Assembly (NCBI GenBank): GCA_009760855.2
Contig: WPIO01000005.1
Span: forward strand, 12,504,001 to 12,568,000
DNA from: Cristatella mucedo
Lineage: Eukaryota > Bryozoa > Phylactolaemata > Cristatellidae
Direction: 5' to 3'
DNA: 64,000 nt
Below the pieces are notes generated by a model. It was given only the letters and a program-made list of their open reading frames with translations, had not been told where the DNA came from and ran no database searches. Positions 63,723 through 64,000 of this stretch are shown here, in pieces; position 1 is the first letter of the stretch, and each line of letters starts with the position of its first letter. The position numbers and the translations under genes are program-made.

Positions 63723-64000
63723 GTTCTGGGTCATGCTTCTTCATACTGTGCAAGTAATACTTGGCTGATGAGTATCTCACTGTATGCTTCTGTAAAGTTA
63801 CAAGGTTAGCCGTGATTAGTCCAAAAAACTACAAGTTGATATCTAACTCGTCAAAGCTCGGTCATATGAAAGAATAGAGACCACCTAAAACCGCCAGCTA
63901 GTGAGATGCAAGGAATCCGAAGACAGCCAAAAGCCAAACATGGAAAGGACTCGAGTCTCAGAAAATCGTATAGAGTAGGCTTACGAGAGCATGGGCTTAG

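Overview
The window is animal nuclear DNA, probably from an invertebrate that I cannot place further. Genes are split by GT-AG introns. Intergenic and intronic DNA is packed with decayed L2/CR1-type LINEs, tRNA-derived SINEs, a Tc1-type transposon and long (TG)n microsatellites. There is no bacterial or organellar signature: no operons, no Shine-Dalgarno spacing, no CRISPR array, no rRNA.

Two genes are firmly identified. The large one is a complete RBM19 orthologue (yeast Mrd1) on the minus strand. Its coding exons run from the ATG at 49746 down to a stop ending at 9405. I placed all 19 coding exons. Their phases agree at every junction and they sum to 2865 nt, or 954 codons plus stop, close to the roughly 960 residues of vertebrate RBM19. 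Six RRM domains and acidic Ser/Asp linkers are visible. The second is ENY2 on the plus strand (59564-60226): two coding exons and a 100-residue protein of the SAGA deubiquitinase module and the TREX-2 mRNA-export complex. The two genes are divergent, about 9.8 kb apart. Both are housekeeping genes of RNA biogenesis, but nothing in the sequence shows that they are co-regulated.

Layout. 1-9400: repeats only, plus a CpG-rich patch (3360-4190) and a roughly 172-bp degenerate tandem array (7740-8760). 9405-49746: RBM19. Its small introns are 96-187 nt; the large ones carry LINEs, SINEs, a Tc1 relic (13055-14200), a roughly 870-bp imperfect palindrome (14900-15770) and two long (TG)n tracts. Introns 3 and 4 also hold weak candidates for small nested genes. 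50096-51660: the best-preserved LINE copy, with an open reverse transcriptase frame, just upstream of RBM19. 52740-53960: a decayed multicopy ORF with a SINE inside. 54740-59200: LINE and SINE relics around an unresolved stretch with open frames and good splice-site strings (55935-57260). 59400-60226: ENY2 and its CpG-rich promoter. 60230-64000: mostly unassigned, with one 161-codon open frame and a 38-bp minisatellite.

I did not find a convincing new biological system. The best leads are the nested intronic gene candidates, the GC-AG intron of RBM19, the long palindrome, the 172-bp array, and the shared 3' tail of the LINE and a SINE.
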